From Bombiscardovia nodaiensis (lineage in GTDB: Bacteria > Actinomycetota > Actinomycetes > Actinomycetales > Bifidobacteriaceae): DNA of 64,000 bases. The notes under the pieces were generated by a model. The model was not told the DNA's origin and did not search any database. It was given only the letters and a program-made list of their open reading frames with translations. The stretch is taken from positions 992,001-1,056,000 of the forward strand of contig AP026798.1 of assembly GCA_033127725.1 (NCBI GenBank), given 5' to 3'. Positions 8,077-17,465 of the stretch are shown piece after piece (position 1 is the stretch's first letter; every line of letters begins with the position of its first letter). The position numbers and the translations under genes are program-made.

Positions 8077-9452
8077 TCACATGCCTCCCACGGTTCCGGG
8101 CTGGTGACTGCCGTCATTGAGCTGCTGGAAGAGCTCGGTATTGCGATTGGCGTCGAGCAAAACGGTAGAGCCCAGGCCCCCCGGGTAGTAGTCAGGGTCA
8201 GTCCAGTAGACAGATCCGTTGACCCCCTGAGGTCCCGAGGCCTCCCGGAAGGCTAAAACCATGCGGGCCAGCGACCAGGGATTGGTGTCTTCGTCAACGA
8301 TGACGGCCCCTAATGCTGCCGTGGCGAGTTTGCTGACAGCAGAAAAATTCATCAAGGTCTTCGGGGAGGCGGATTTTTGCGCAATAGCACCGATGACCTG
8401 CCGCTGGCGTTCCGCTCGACCGAAGTCTCCCTTGGGGTCGGCGTAGCGCATACGCGAGAAGGCGAGGGCCGTTCCGCCGTCGACGTCGTGGCAGCCTGCG
8501 GTCCAATTGAGGCCGGAGTAGGGATCGTTCACCGTGCTGTCGTAGCACAGGTTGACGCCACCCAAGGCGTTGACTACACCTTCGAGACCGCCAAAACGAA
8601 TTTGAATGGCATGGTCGATTTTATGGCCGGTGATAGCCTCCACCTGCCCAGTCAAAGCTGGGAAACCAGCCAAGTTGGCTGCCGCATTGATTTTCATGCC
8701 CTGACCGTTGACCGTGACCAGGGAGTCACGGGGGATGGAGATGAGTGAAGAGGACCCATGCCTGGGCTTGGTGAGGACCAGAATCGTGTCGGTGCGAAAG
8801 CCTGGGGCATCATCGGAGGTTCCTGTGCCAGATGTCCCATCGCGCTCATCTGAGCCGAGGATGAGCCAGCTGGTGGCGGTACCAGCGCCCATGGGGGTGA
8901 GCATGTTTTTGTGGTGGAGCTGATTGTTGACCCATGCCCAGCCGCTGCCCGCAGCGACGGCTATGAGCGCTATGAGCAAAACCAGAATCATAGCGAGAAC
9001 TTTTCGCACCGGGTGCCGCATTGCTTTAGCAGGCTTTAGAGCTGTGGCCGCTTGGGCGGTCGAGACCGGGCGGGAGCGGCTTCCGGTTGCTGCGGACCGA
9101 ACCGGAGCCTGGTTGTTCAGGCGGGTGGAGCCTCCCGAACGACGGGGTTGGGCAGGGGGCAGAGCGGCTGCTGGGGTGGCCTGAGTTGAGCGCCCAGCTG
9201 TCCGCCGCGGTTGAGCTGGTGCAGGCGCCATTCGAGTCTTGCCTGAGTTTGAGGAGGTGCGGGGGGAGCGGGCTGGTCGCGCTTCTTGCGCTGGAGGCTG
9301 TGCCGAGGAGGCCTGCCGGTGAGCCTTAGAGCTGGTGCGGGGGGTCACGGCAGGAGTTTCTTGACTTTGCCGGTGGATACGCTGTGAGCTACCAGTAGGC
9401 AGGAAGGAGGGGGTTCTTGGCCGGAGCCTTGCCGACTTGCTCGTTCGCTCAT
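8077..9452 (-). CDS. LytR-CpsA-Psr family protein (apparent frameshift near 9409-9413)
   Basis: LCP enzymes move glycopolymers from lipid carriers to peptidoglycan at the outer membrane face. The intact part holds a Pro/Ser-rich basic N-terminus, one transmembrane helix (VLAMILVLLIALIAVAAG) and an LCP domain with TDTILVLT, LISIPRDSLV, HAIQIRFGGL, ALAFSRMRY and the R-x-x-R-Q-x-x-V block. The open frame has no good start below 9348. ATG 9452, preceded by AGGAGAG, opens a different frame (MSERASRQGSG). Adding one base to the G run 9409-9413 joins the two into a 458-residue protein. A sequence error is the likely cause. Confidence 0.85.
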
Positions 9453-9537
9453 CTGGCGCTCTCCTCTGGTGTCCTACTACTCAACGACTCATGCAAAAGA
9501 CTTAACATGTTTGGCTGGTCTGTCATGGGCTGAGCGC

Positions 9538-10944
9538 TTATTTCTGCGCAGGAACGGCACAAACAGTGGCAGACAGGTAGCGATCGGCTATTCCGATGTA
9601 CTGCCCGGAGTTGGCGTCACGAATACTGCCGTCTTCGGGGTCCACAATGCCGCCGGTAACGGGGTCAATGAGCTGACCATTTTGCTCGATGAGCCCAGTC
9701 TTGGGGTCTGGAGCAGGCTGTGCAGGAGTGCTGGAGGGGGCTTGCGTGCCGTCCTGTTCGCTCGTCTGTGCATTCTCAGTGGCACTGGCGCTCGGATCTG
9801 CAGCGTTGTCCTTGTACATGTGGTCGTCGGTCAGCGGCTTTTCTGCCTTGAGCGTCTCCCACACATCTTGGGCGCCTTTTGCCCACACCACTCGTGCCTT
9901 GGGGTTGTTGGGATCGGGGTCCACAGGCAGGGTGCGGGAATAGATATGGGTCGAATCAATGTTCTTGAGGCTGTCCGCCAGGCCGTACAGGGTGCCCAAG
10001 TTGCCCAGTCCCTCACTCAGTTGCAGGGCAGAGAGCGACGTCTTGGCTAACTGGTAGAGCTTGCCAAAGTTCGAGTAGACCTCCTTGCTGTGGGCTTCAT
10101 TCATCAGCGTTTTGACCAGATACTGCTGGCGGGTAGTGCGCATAATGTCCGAGCCGTCGGTGCCGGTGCCGTGCCGCATTCTGGCGTATTGGGTGGCCGA
10201 TGTGCCGTCCAAGTGCTGTAGGCCCTTGCGCAGGTCCAAACCGGTGTAATCGTCTTGAGTGTTAACTGGTATGCAGATATCAACGCCACCCAGGGCATCA
10301 ATCATGTCTTTCATACCGTTGAAGTCGGCGACTACAAACTGTTGAATGTCTAAGCCAGTTAAGGTATTGACTGCTGTCAGTGAGCAGGAGGCAGCCGAAG
10401 CTATGTCGCCGCCCTCCTGGTATCCCAGGGCGAAAATAGAATTGAACATCACATAGCGACGGGCTGCAATGGTGTCACCTTTACTGGTGACGCAAGCTGG
10501 AGCGTTGACCATGGAGTCGCGGGGGATAGGCACAAGGTTGATATAGGTGCGGTCGGCAGAAATTTGCGCAACCATGGCAGTGTCGGACTGGTGGTTGCCG
10601 GCTTCGTCTGGAGCGCCACCACCGATGGCCTCGTTGCCAGCTCCCTCACGGGTGTCCTGCCCCAAAACCAGGATGTTGAGCGCCTTGCCCTTGTAGATGT
10701 CTTCCGGCTCTCGTTGTTTTTCGTTGGGCCGCTTGGGTATCTGAACAATATTGATAATGCCCATGGTTTCAATAGCGGCCGCGCTGATGAAGGAGGCGGT
10801 GAAGGCGACGAGGGCGCACAAGACAATAGCGATGCCCGAACGTACACGGTGGGAGACGCGGAAGCCCAGCGAGTGACGGGGGCCCAGGCTCGCTTTGCCG
10901 CCAACATTGGGTAGGGTGTGGCTATCCTTCTTGTGTGAGGTCAC
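9538..10944 (-). CDS. LytR-CpsA-Psr family protein, second copy
   Basis: A 468-residue LCP transferase acting at the cell surface. It has one N-terminal membrane anchor (GIAIVLCALVAFTASFISAAA) and an LCP domain with LNILVLGQDTREG, SDTAMVAQI, LVPIPRDSMV, QFVVADFNGM, ALGGVDICIP, ATQYARMRH and RTTRQQYLV. The C-terminus is an extended Pro/Ala/Ser tail ending in an unusual LIDPVTGGIVDPEDGS repeat-like stretch. It starts at GTG 10944 with AGGAAGG 7 nt upstream. It is parallel to the preceding LCP gene, 85 bp away, and divergent from the glycosyltransferase operon, suggesting a shared cell-envelope polymer pathway. Confidence 0.92.
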   Translation of the reverse strand: MTSHKKDSHTLPNVGGKASLGPRHSLGFRVSHRVRSGIAIVLCALVAFTASFISAAAIETMGIINIVQIPKRPNEKQREPEDIYKGKALNILVLGQDTREGAGNEAIGGGAPDEAGNHQSDTAMVAQISADRTYINLVPIPRDSMVNAPACVTSKGDTIAARRYVMFNSIFALGYQEGGDIASAASCSLTAVNTLTGLDIQQFVVADFNGMKDMIDALGGVDICIPVNTQDDYTGLDLRKGLQHLDGTSATQYARMRHGTGTDGSDIMRTTRQQYLVKTLMNEAHSKEVYSNFGKLYQLAKTSLSALQLSEGLGNLGTLYGLADSLKNIDSTHIYSRTLPVDPDPNNPKARVVWAKGAQDVWETLKAEKPLTDDHMYKDNAADPSASATENAQTSEQDGTQAPSSTPAQPAPDPKTGLIEQNGQLIDPVTGGIVDPEDGSIRDANSGQYIGIADRYLSATVCAVPAQK

Positions 10945-11234
10945 GTTTGCGCCTTCCTGATTACCGCAGTAGGTCTCTGCCTCTTAAGCTGTGTTAGGGA
11001 GACGCATGGACCCTATTGAGGCGCCTCCGTACATATTCAGTATTTCATTGTAAGTCCTCAGGCTGCACTTGGGCTCGGAAAGTATGGGCCGCGGCAGCGT
11101 TTTGCTCCACTCCCAGGCCCGAGTTGAAGGGTCAAGCAGGGTCGAATCCCTGGCATTGTAAGGGTGGGAGAGCAATGGGCTGGGATTGTGAAAAATGTGC
11201 AAGAACTGCCTCTTGCACTTCCTGAGACAGGGTC

Positions 11235-14200
11235 ATGCGTACACTTGAGCCTATGAGTTTGCCCACTTCTACCTTTAGCGATGTCCAGCAGGTCCTCGCT
11301 CACACCTTAGCTGCCCACCCCCATGCCAGCCAGCAGGAAGTGGACGCGTCCGTAGCAGCCCTCATCACGGTTGAACGTGATTTGACGTATATGCCGCAGA
11401 CGCTTGCTGCTGTGTTTGACCAACGAGTGCTACCGGCAGTGGTTGTAATAGCCGACTGCTCCGGCAATACTAAGGAACCCCTCTATTCGAGTTTTGAGCT
11501 CGACCCGTTGCCAGGAAGAGCGGGAGCCCTGCGCAAGGTCAGTATTGAAATCGTGCGCGCGCATGGGGCCTCGTCCTTCGGTGATGCGGTTCGCCGTGCC
11601 CTCGGCTATGCCCGTCTGCCGGCGAGTGTACGGGCCCTGTGGCTCTTGCATGACGACTCGAAGCCGCTGGGGACTTCGTGCTTGGAGACCTTAGTGGAGA
11701 CCTGGCGTGACACCCCAACAGCCTCGGTGCTCGGGGCTAAGCAGATGGACTGGGAGGGCTGTGGGCTACACAATGTGGGCTACTATGCCTATCAAGGCAG
11801 GCTCAACAGCCTAGTCGTCGACGGCGAGCCGGATCAGGAGCAGTACGATGCTCGTCAAGACGTGTTCGCGGTGTCTGTGACTGGCGCGCTCGTGCCCTTG
11901 CAGACCTTGTCTAGCCTATCGGGCTTAGGGCACTGGTCAGGTACTTTTGGCCAGTCCGCTGATTTTTGCCGCCGCGTGTGTTTGTCCGGTGGGCGCGTGG
12001 TCGTGGTGCCGGGCGCAGCTATCGGCCACTACCGGGCGCGCTACGAGGGCTTCCGGTCAAAATCTGACGATGAGGGGCAGGCACGGGATCCGCGCGACAG
12101 CTCTATGCAGGTGATTGATGCTCGGGAAGGCTACTGTTACGCTGGGCATCGCCTGGCGACCTGGCCCATGCTGTGGGTCTTGCGCCTATTCCTGGCTCTG
12201 TGGTTGGCGGTCACTCGGCTGGTCTCCAAACATCCGTATGCAGCCGTGTGCGAGTTGTGCAGCCCCTGGCGGGTGCTGGCCCGTCTGCCTCGACTGATTT
12301 CGGCCAGGCGGCATCTGGCGCAGGTGACAACCACGGGCATGGGTCAGTTGGAGTCCTTGGAACTCTCTCGTCTGCAGGTGAAGCAGTGGCGAATGCGCCA
12401 GCGGGCCTACGAGGATCAGCTCAACCATCCGCTACTCAACAACCTGGCTCGTGCTCACCTTCGCCACCAGCGCACGATTCGTGTGTACTGGGCGCTGGGC
12501 ATGGTGGCGCTCGTGTGTGCCTTTGCGGCCGTGAGCTCCTGGAATCTCTTGAAAGACCTCTTTGCGGGTGGCTCCCTCCACTCCAATTATCTGCTCCCCT
12601 CGGCAGCTTCGCTCTCCCAACTGGCCCAAGCGGCTACAGTTCCTTGGACCTGGGGGGTAGGTCTGGGAGCCCCGTCTGCTCCTACGCCCTTCCTTCTCTT
12701 GCTGCTGCCGGTGGCGGTACTTACTGGCGGTCATATTGACCTGGCTATGGCCCTGCTCCTGCTTGTTTCACTTCCCCTGTCCGCGCTCTCGTTCTGGGCT
12801 CTCGCTGGTATTTTCACCCGCTCCAACCCCATTCGCGTGCTTTCTGGCTTGCTCTGGACAGCTCTGGCTTTCGCTCTGCCCATGTACAGCGATGGCGACG
12901 TACCTAATCTGCTCGTCATGGCTTTCATGCCTGCTGCCTTCGCTTTCACCTTCCGGGCCGTGGGTATGTATTACACTGAGCAGCCTTCCCAGCCTCACCC
13001 TTCGGCCAGAAATGCCGCCTGTGCTGCGCTGTGCTTCACGGTCATTGTCTTGGCTGAACCCCAGCTCTTGCTGGCGCTCGTCGTGGTCTTCATCTTCTTT
13101 ATCGCGCTCGTGGTCAGTCACCGCACTATGTTGATGCTGATTCCTCTGCCTGCCGCGCTCGCTATGGCTCCAACTCTGGTCAATACCGTCGGCCATTGGA
13201 GTGAAGGCACCTGGCGGCAGCTTTTCGGTGATGTCATGCTCACCTCGTCGCAGCGTTTTGGGCAGCCACGGGCCAGCAGTCTGTCTCAACTCGTAGCCTC
13301 CCTGCTGGGCTTGCACATCGAAGGCAGCCCCCAGCAGTGGCTGGAAATCAACGCTTGGCCACAGATCGCTGCCCTGCTCGCCCTCTTGACTATCGGTGTG
13401 ATTGCTCTGATCAGCCTGTGCCTGCCTTCAATCTCAAGGGTTTCGCGCCTGATGTGGTTCCTGGCCATCGTTGGTTCAGCTCTCGCCCTGGTCTCTACTG
13501 GCTTGGCCGTTGGAGTCGATTGGGGCGGTCCGGTGGCTGGCTCACCCCTGCCTGGTTTGCTCCTCGCCCTGCTCGGGTTGCTCGCCTGCGTTTCGATGAT
13601 GGCCGGGGGAGCGGTGAGACCATTCGCCACGCTCAATGTCCGTCGGCAGAGCGGCTACCATGCCTATGCAGCCCTTGACAATCGTACGACGGCTGCACAG
13701 GTGGCTGCCGAAGCTGGCCAGGCCTTGGCGCAAGACCCTGCTCTGGTCAGCAGCCAAGGAAATTTCGCCCGCCTGCGTCACAACTGGTCTTGGAAACGCT
13801 GTGCTCGTGGCTTTTTGGCTGTGGTGCTCTTGGCTGTGCTTGCAGCCTCGAGTGCTAGTGGGTTTATGCTGGCGCAGCATATGAATGTGCGAGCGGGCAA
13901 TGGGGGCCTGCCCATGGTGGCCGTCGATTATATCCAGCATTCGGACCGGCACCGGATTCTGGCTCTCGGTTCGACCCGAGAGGGACAGGTCGGCTTCCAG
14001 GCCATGCGAACTGGCAGGGGGGACTTGGTCGACGTATCTGCCTCGGCTCAGGCTCTGCGTTTGTCGGGACAGGCTAACCAAACGGATCGTGATTTGGCTT
14101 CTGCCGCGGCCGCCTTGATGGCGAGTCCGGATGCAGACGCTATAGCCGCAATCAGCCGCTTAGGTTTTGCTGGCATTTTTGTGCCGGCCGGGCAGGAACA

Positions 14201-14471
14201 GTCGTCGGGCGGTCAGTCCTCGAACACGGTTGACGCGCTGACGACCAATATCACAGCTTCGGATGGTGTTCAGCAGGTGGTAGCCAGCCCCTCGGGAACG
14301 TATTTCCGCATTACGCTGGTGGATGCTGATCAGCAGGGTGTTGACACCGCCGGTCAGCAAGCTGCAGCTAACTTATGGTGGCGTCCAGTCTGGCTGTGGT
14401 CTCTATCGGTGGTACTGGTCGCCTATGCTCTGGTGGCATTGCCCCGCTGGTCGTGGGTAGAAGGGAGTTGA
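11235..14471 (+). CDS. Family 2 glycosyltransferase fused to a large multispanning membrane domain
   Basis: A 1078-residue protein. The first ~300 residues are a GT-A (GT2-like) domain: VVVIADCSGNT, ALWLLHDDSKP (the D-D-S metal/nucleotide motif), SVLGAKQMDWEG and VFAVSVTGALVP. The rest holds about a dozen hydrophobic helices with a final helix near the C-terminus and a large loop in between. Such giant GT2 proteins in actinobacteria are thought to add sugars to cell-wall polymers using lipid-linked donors. It precedes the DUF5719 gene by only 2 bp and is divergent from two LCP genes, giving an envelope-glycan locus. ATG 11235 is assumed; ATG 11253 is possible. Confidence 0.83.
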   Translation: MRTLEPMSLPTSTFSDVQQVLAHTLAAHPHASQQEVDASVAALITVERDLTYMPQTLAAVFDQRVLPAVVVIADCSGNTKEPLYSSFELDPLPGRAGALRKVSIEIVRAHGASSFGDAVRRALGYARLPASVRALWLLHDDSKPLGTSCLETLVETWRDTPTASVLGAKQMDWEGCGLHNVGYYAYQGRLNSLVVDGEPDQEQYDARQDVFAVSVTGALVPLQTLSSLSGLGHWSGTFGQSADFCRRVCLSGGRVVVVPGAAIGHYRARYEGFRSKSDDEGQARDPRDSSMQVIDAREGYCYAGHRLATWPMLWVLRLFLALWLAVTRLVSKHPYAAVCELCSPWRVLARLPRLISARRHLAQVTTTGMGQLESLELSRLQVKQWRMRQRAYEDQLNHPLLNNLARAHLRHQRTIRVYWALGMVALVCAFAAVSSWNLLKDLFAGGSLHSNYLLPSAASLSQLAQAATVPWTWGVGLGAPSAPTPFLLLLLPVAVLTGGHIDLAMALLLLVSLPLSALSFWALAGIFTRSNPIRVLSGLLWTALAFALPMYSDGDVPNLLVMAFMPAAFAFTFRAVGMYYTEQPSQPHPSARNAACAALCFTVIVLAEPQLLLALVVVFIFFIALVVSHRTMLMLIPLPAALAMAPTLVNTVGHWSEGTWRQLFGDVMLTSSQRFGQPRASSLSQLVASLLGLHIEGSPQQWLEINAWPQIAALLALLTIGVIALISLCLPSISRVSRLMWFLAIVGSALALVSTGLAVGVDWGGPVAGSPLPGLLLALLGLLACVSMMAGGAVRPFATLNVRRQSGYHAYAALDNRTTAAQVAAEAGQALAQDPALVSSQGNFARLRHNWSWKRCARGFLAVVLLAVLAASSASGFMLAQHMNVRAGNGGLPMVAVDYIQHSDRHRILALGSTREGQVGFQAMRTGRGDLVDVSASAQALRLSGQANQTDRDLASAAAALMASPDADAIAAISRLGFAGIFVPAGQEQSSGGQSSNTVDALTTNITASDGVQQVVASPSGTYFRITLVDADQQGVDTAGQQAAANLWWRPVWLWSLSVVLVAYALVALPRWSWVEGS

Positions 14472-14473
14472 GC

Positions 14474-16015
14474 GTGAGTACAACAAGGCCCCAAGTGGGC
14501 ACACCCGAACAGCCGCATCGCAGGTCAAGTGGGTGGGCTATGGTCACTGGCGTGTTGACCGCAGTGCTGATCGTGGCACTGGCTGCTGCGCTCCTGGTCT
14601 GCAAGCCCTCTGATGCCCTGGTTAATCAGGGCAGAGTGGCGGATGCGGGTGAGCGCACGGTCAGCCAGCTCAATCTCAGAACCTACTGTCCGGCCCGGAT
14701 GGCGCTGTCGGACACTACCGGTTACGGTGAGGCGAAACCGAGTGAGGGCAATATCGCGTCGGCAGCCCAATACACGGCCTTTGGCCCCGTTTTCCGCTCC
14801 TCAGTACAGGCCGTGTCAGGTAAGCAAGAGCAGCAGCTGACCGATCAAGATGGCTCTGATAGTTACCAGCTCCAAGTGGCTTCTGGCTCAGCCGATCAGT
14901 CTGCCAGCTTGCAAGCCACCCACCTGCTCCAGGCGGTTCAAGGGGCTGGTGCGGCGGCTAGCGTGGTCTCCTGGGCGAGCACGGGAGACCTGCGCGGGGT
15001 GCAAGCCTCATCCTGTCTCTCGCCTGCTGTAGAAAACTCCTTCCTCCTGCCTTCCACCCAGCGTGGTTGGTCCCAACAGCTCGTCGTCTACAACCCAGCC
15101 AGCAAGGCTACGAGCTTGAATCTGCAGGCCTGGGGGAGTAAGGGGACGGGGCGTTTGGCCCTGGCTACGAGCGGCCGGGTCACCGTGCAAGCTGAGAGCG
15201 AAACGGTAGTTGATATTGCGGCAGCAGCTCCGGACCAAGACGGGCTTTTCCTGACCCTGACCGGCTCTGAGGTGCCGGTGGTGGCTCTCATTCGGGCCAG
15301 TGATATGTCTGGAACTACCCCTAAGGGCTCTGATTTCATTCTGGATGCGCCTGCGGCTCAGCAAGAGTCTTACCTGCCTGGCTTTACTGCGGCCGACCAG
15401 GCTCGTCTCCTGCTGTTGAGCCAGCGGCAGACGCGCGTCAAGGCCAGTTGGGTCACTGCTACTGGTATTCATCAGGCTCAGGAAACCGACCTCAAGGCCG
15501 GGCAAGTGACCAGCGTAGATTTGGGAAAGGCGCCTGACGGGGCAGTAGGTCTGAGTCTGAGCGCTGACGAGCCTGTCTATGCTGCGGCCCAGCTGAGTCG
15601 GCAAGGTGAGGATGAGCAGGAAGATTTTGCCTGGGCGCAGCCGGTCAGTCCGGTGGCGACGAGTGCTGCGGCCCTTCCCCACCAGGCTCAAGGACACTTG
15701 TCGATGATCAACACTGGCGGCGACCAACTCACTGCTCACCTGCAAGTGTATGACGCTGCTGGCAAGCACTTGAGCGATGAACAGGTGGAACTGGATGCGC
15801 ACGGCGCTCAAGATGTAGAGCTCCAGGAATTAGTGCCAGATGGTGCCATTGTGCGCGTTGAAGACGACAGCAAGCAGCTGGCCTGGGCCATGCGGGTTGG
15901 CGTTGGTGATGTTCGTCGTGCCGACCTAGCGGGTTTAGCGGTACTAGCGCCTACGAGCTTAATGCCGCAGACCATGAAAGTGCAGGCGCAGGAAGATCAG
16001 GGTCTGGTCCGATAA
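14474..16015 (+). CDS. DUF5719-like membrane-anchored extracytoplasmic protein
   Basis: About 513 residues: a short basic N-terminus, one transmembrane helix (VLTAVLIVALAAALLV), then a large outer region rich in Ala, Ser and Gln with beta-strand character (LVVYNPASKATSLNLQAWG, VAALIRAS-like). It fits the actinobacterial DUF5719 family that habitually follows the large GT2 gene. GTG 14474 is preceded by GGGAG at 6 nt, and the gene begins 2 bp after the glycosyltransferase stop, so the two are translationally linked. Its role is unknown; an accessory role in exporting or assembling the glycan is inferred from the pairing. Confidence 0.7.
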   Translation: MSTTRPQVGTPEQPHRRSSGWAMVTGVLTAVLIVALAAALLVCKPSDALVNQGRVADAGERTVSQLNLRTYCPARMALSDTTGYGEAKPSEGNIASAAQYTAFGPVFRSSVQAVSGKQEQQLTDQDGSDSYQLQVASGSADQSASLQATHLLQAVQGAGAAASVVSWASTGDLRGVQASSCLSPAVENSFLLPSTQRGWSQQLVVYNPASKATSLNLQAWGSKGTGRLALATSGRVTVQAESETVVDIAAAAPDQDGLFLTLTGSEVPVVALIRASDMSGTTPKGSDFILDAPAAQQESYLPGFTAADQARLLLLSQRQTRVKASWVTATGIHQAQETDLKAGQVTSVDLGKAPDGAVGLSLSADEPVYAAAQLSRQGEDEQEDFAWAQPVSPVATSAAALPHQAQGHLSMINTGGDQLTAHLQVYDAAGKHLSDEQVELDAHGAQDVELQELVPDGAIVRVEDDSKQLAWAMRVGVGDVRRADLAGLAVLAPTSLMPQTMKVQAQEDQGLVR

Positions 16016-16040
16016 GGGCGGCAGTTTGTTGGTCACCCGC

Positions 16041-16475
16041 TCACAGGCCCCAGGAGGGATCGATGTCTTCGGGATGCCGCCCGTAGAGTTCGGCTAAGCG
16101 CAGAGTCAACTCGTCGCGGATCATGAATTGGAGCTCAAGATGGCTGTGCGCCTTGGACTGCATGGGCAGACGGTAGAGCACAATGCGTGCTGCTATGGCG
16201 TGCTGGGCGGCAAAAGCGTGTGAGAGGGCACAAGGCTCATTGTCCCAGGGCAGGGGGTCGGAGGCGGGCACATCTTCAACAGCGAATTGCACGGGCTGCA
16301 CCAGTTGGGGCCAAGCCATGTTCAGGCGGCGGATTTGGGCGGCGACGAGAGCGTCGAAAATGCCGGCACGGGTGCGGGCTCGCGGCAGTCGCGTGCCAAA
16401 GGTAGGTCGGCGGGTACCACGGCCGTGCAAGTCGCGGTAGGTACCTTCAAGCCAGGGCAGTGGTGCTTGCGTCAT
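16041..16475 (-). CDS. Zincin-like metallopeptidase-family protein lacking HExxH
   Basis: A 144-residue member of the family often labelled 'metallopeptidase family protein' (Zincin_1). Conserved blocks are HGRGTRRP, R-x-RAGIFDALV, VQFAVEDVP, DPLPWD, RIVLYRLP and the end GRHPEDIDPSW. The helix that carries HExxH in zinc-binding members reads QFMIRDELTLRLAEL here, so the zinc ligands are absent, as is usual in actinobacterial versions. Enzyme activity is therefore doubtful. It is convergent with the DUF5719 gene (25 bp apart). The start may be 16475 or 16487; neither has a strong ribosome-binding site. Confidence 0.75.
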   Translation of the reverse strand: MTQAPLPWLEGTYRDLHGRGTRRPTFGTRLPRARTRAGIFDALVAAQIRRLNMAWPQLVQPVQFAVEDVPASDPLPWDNEPCALSHAFAAQHAIAARIVLYRLPMQSKAHSHLELQFMIRDELTLRLAELYGRHPEDIDPSWGL

Positions 16476-16571
16476 ACCTACTACCATAGTTGGCTAGCTT
16501 GATATGTGGACCTTGCTAGGATATGGGTGTCTGTTTACTCTCCTTACGAGGAATGGTGAAAAGGAGTCGGT

Positions 16572-17393
16572 ATGAGTATGAGCGCTCATGAGCCGTTAGT
16601 GGTGCCCTCTTGGAGGCAGCAGGATTTGGCGGCTATCTGCCGGAGGGCGCAAGTTCTAGCTTTTGATCTAGACACCACACTGGCCCGCTCTAAAACCCGC
16701 ATGACCCCAGCGATGGCCGTCCAATTTGCGGCTATGACGCACTTGAGGCCCGTAGCTATCATCTCTGGTGGGCGCTTTGAGCAATTCCGTGACCAGGTGC
16801 TCGCAGCCCTGCCGGCGGATACTGATATGAGTCAGCTGCATCTCATGCCCACTTCTGGCACCCGCTACTACCGTTGGGACGGCAGTCAATTCCAGCAGGT
16901 GTATGCTCACGATTTAAGCCTGGCAGACCGGCAGGCTGCAATGGCTAGTTTGGAGCGTCGAGCCCGGCAGCTGGGCGCTTGGGAGGAGCAAACGTGGGGG
17001 CCACGTCTGGAAGACCGGGGCAGCCAGATCACCTTCTCAGCCCTCGGTCAGCAGGCGCCGGTAGATGCCAAGGAGGCTTGGGATCCGGGCAATGAAAAGA
17101 AAAATGCGCTTGCAGCTGCGGTAGCCCGAGATCTGCCCCACTTACAGGTGCGATCGGGAGGGTCTACCAGCGTGGATATTTCTGCTCAGGGGATTGATAA
17201 GGCTTATGCGGTTCGCCAGTTGGCGCAAATCTTGCAGCGGCCAGTGGACAGCATGGTGTTTGTGGGCGACCGCATGGATCCTGATGGCAATGACTATCCA
17301 GCTGCTCAAGCAGGCACTATGGCCCTGCGGGTGAGTGAGCCTGATGACACCCTGGAGTTGCTGCGCACCATGGAGCCTTTACTGCGGGGCTGA
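16572..17393 (+). CDS. HAD-IIB family phosphatase (sucrose/mannose-phosphate-phosphatase-like)
   Basis: A 273-residue HAD-superfamily hydrolase of subclass IIB. Motif I is VLAFDLDTTLA with both catalytic aspartates, motif II VAIISGG, the cap includes SGTRYYRWDG, and motifs III/IV are NEKKNALAA, GIDKAYAV and MVFVGDRMDPDGNDYPA. The DxDxT motif has T in place of the usual G. Substrate is not predictable, but the C-terminal region resembles phosphomannomutase/trehalose-phosphatase types. AAGGAG lies 6 nt before ATG 16572. It sits ahead of comF with a 72-bp gap. Confidence 0.82.
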   Translation: MSMSAHEPLVVPSWRQQDLAAICRRAQVLAFDLDTTLARSKTRMTPAMAVQFAAMTHLRPVAIISGGRFEQFRDQVLAALPADTDMSQLHLMPTSGTRYYRWDGSQFQQVYAHDLSLADRQAAMASLERRARQLGAWEEQTWGPRLEDRGSQITFSALGQQAPVDAKEAWDPGNEKKNALAAAVARDLPHLQVRSGGSTSVDISAQGIDKAYAVRQLAQILQRPVDSMVFVGDRMDPDGNDYPAAQAGTMALRVSEPDDTLELLRTMEPLLRG

Positions 17394-17465
17394 GCCCTCA
17401 GGCACATTCGACCACATTGCCTGCGCTAGCTCGCTGCGGGCCCGCTGGGCTCCTAGGATCGGAGT

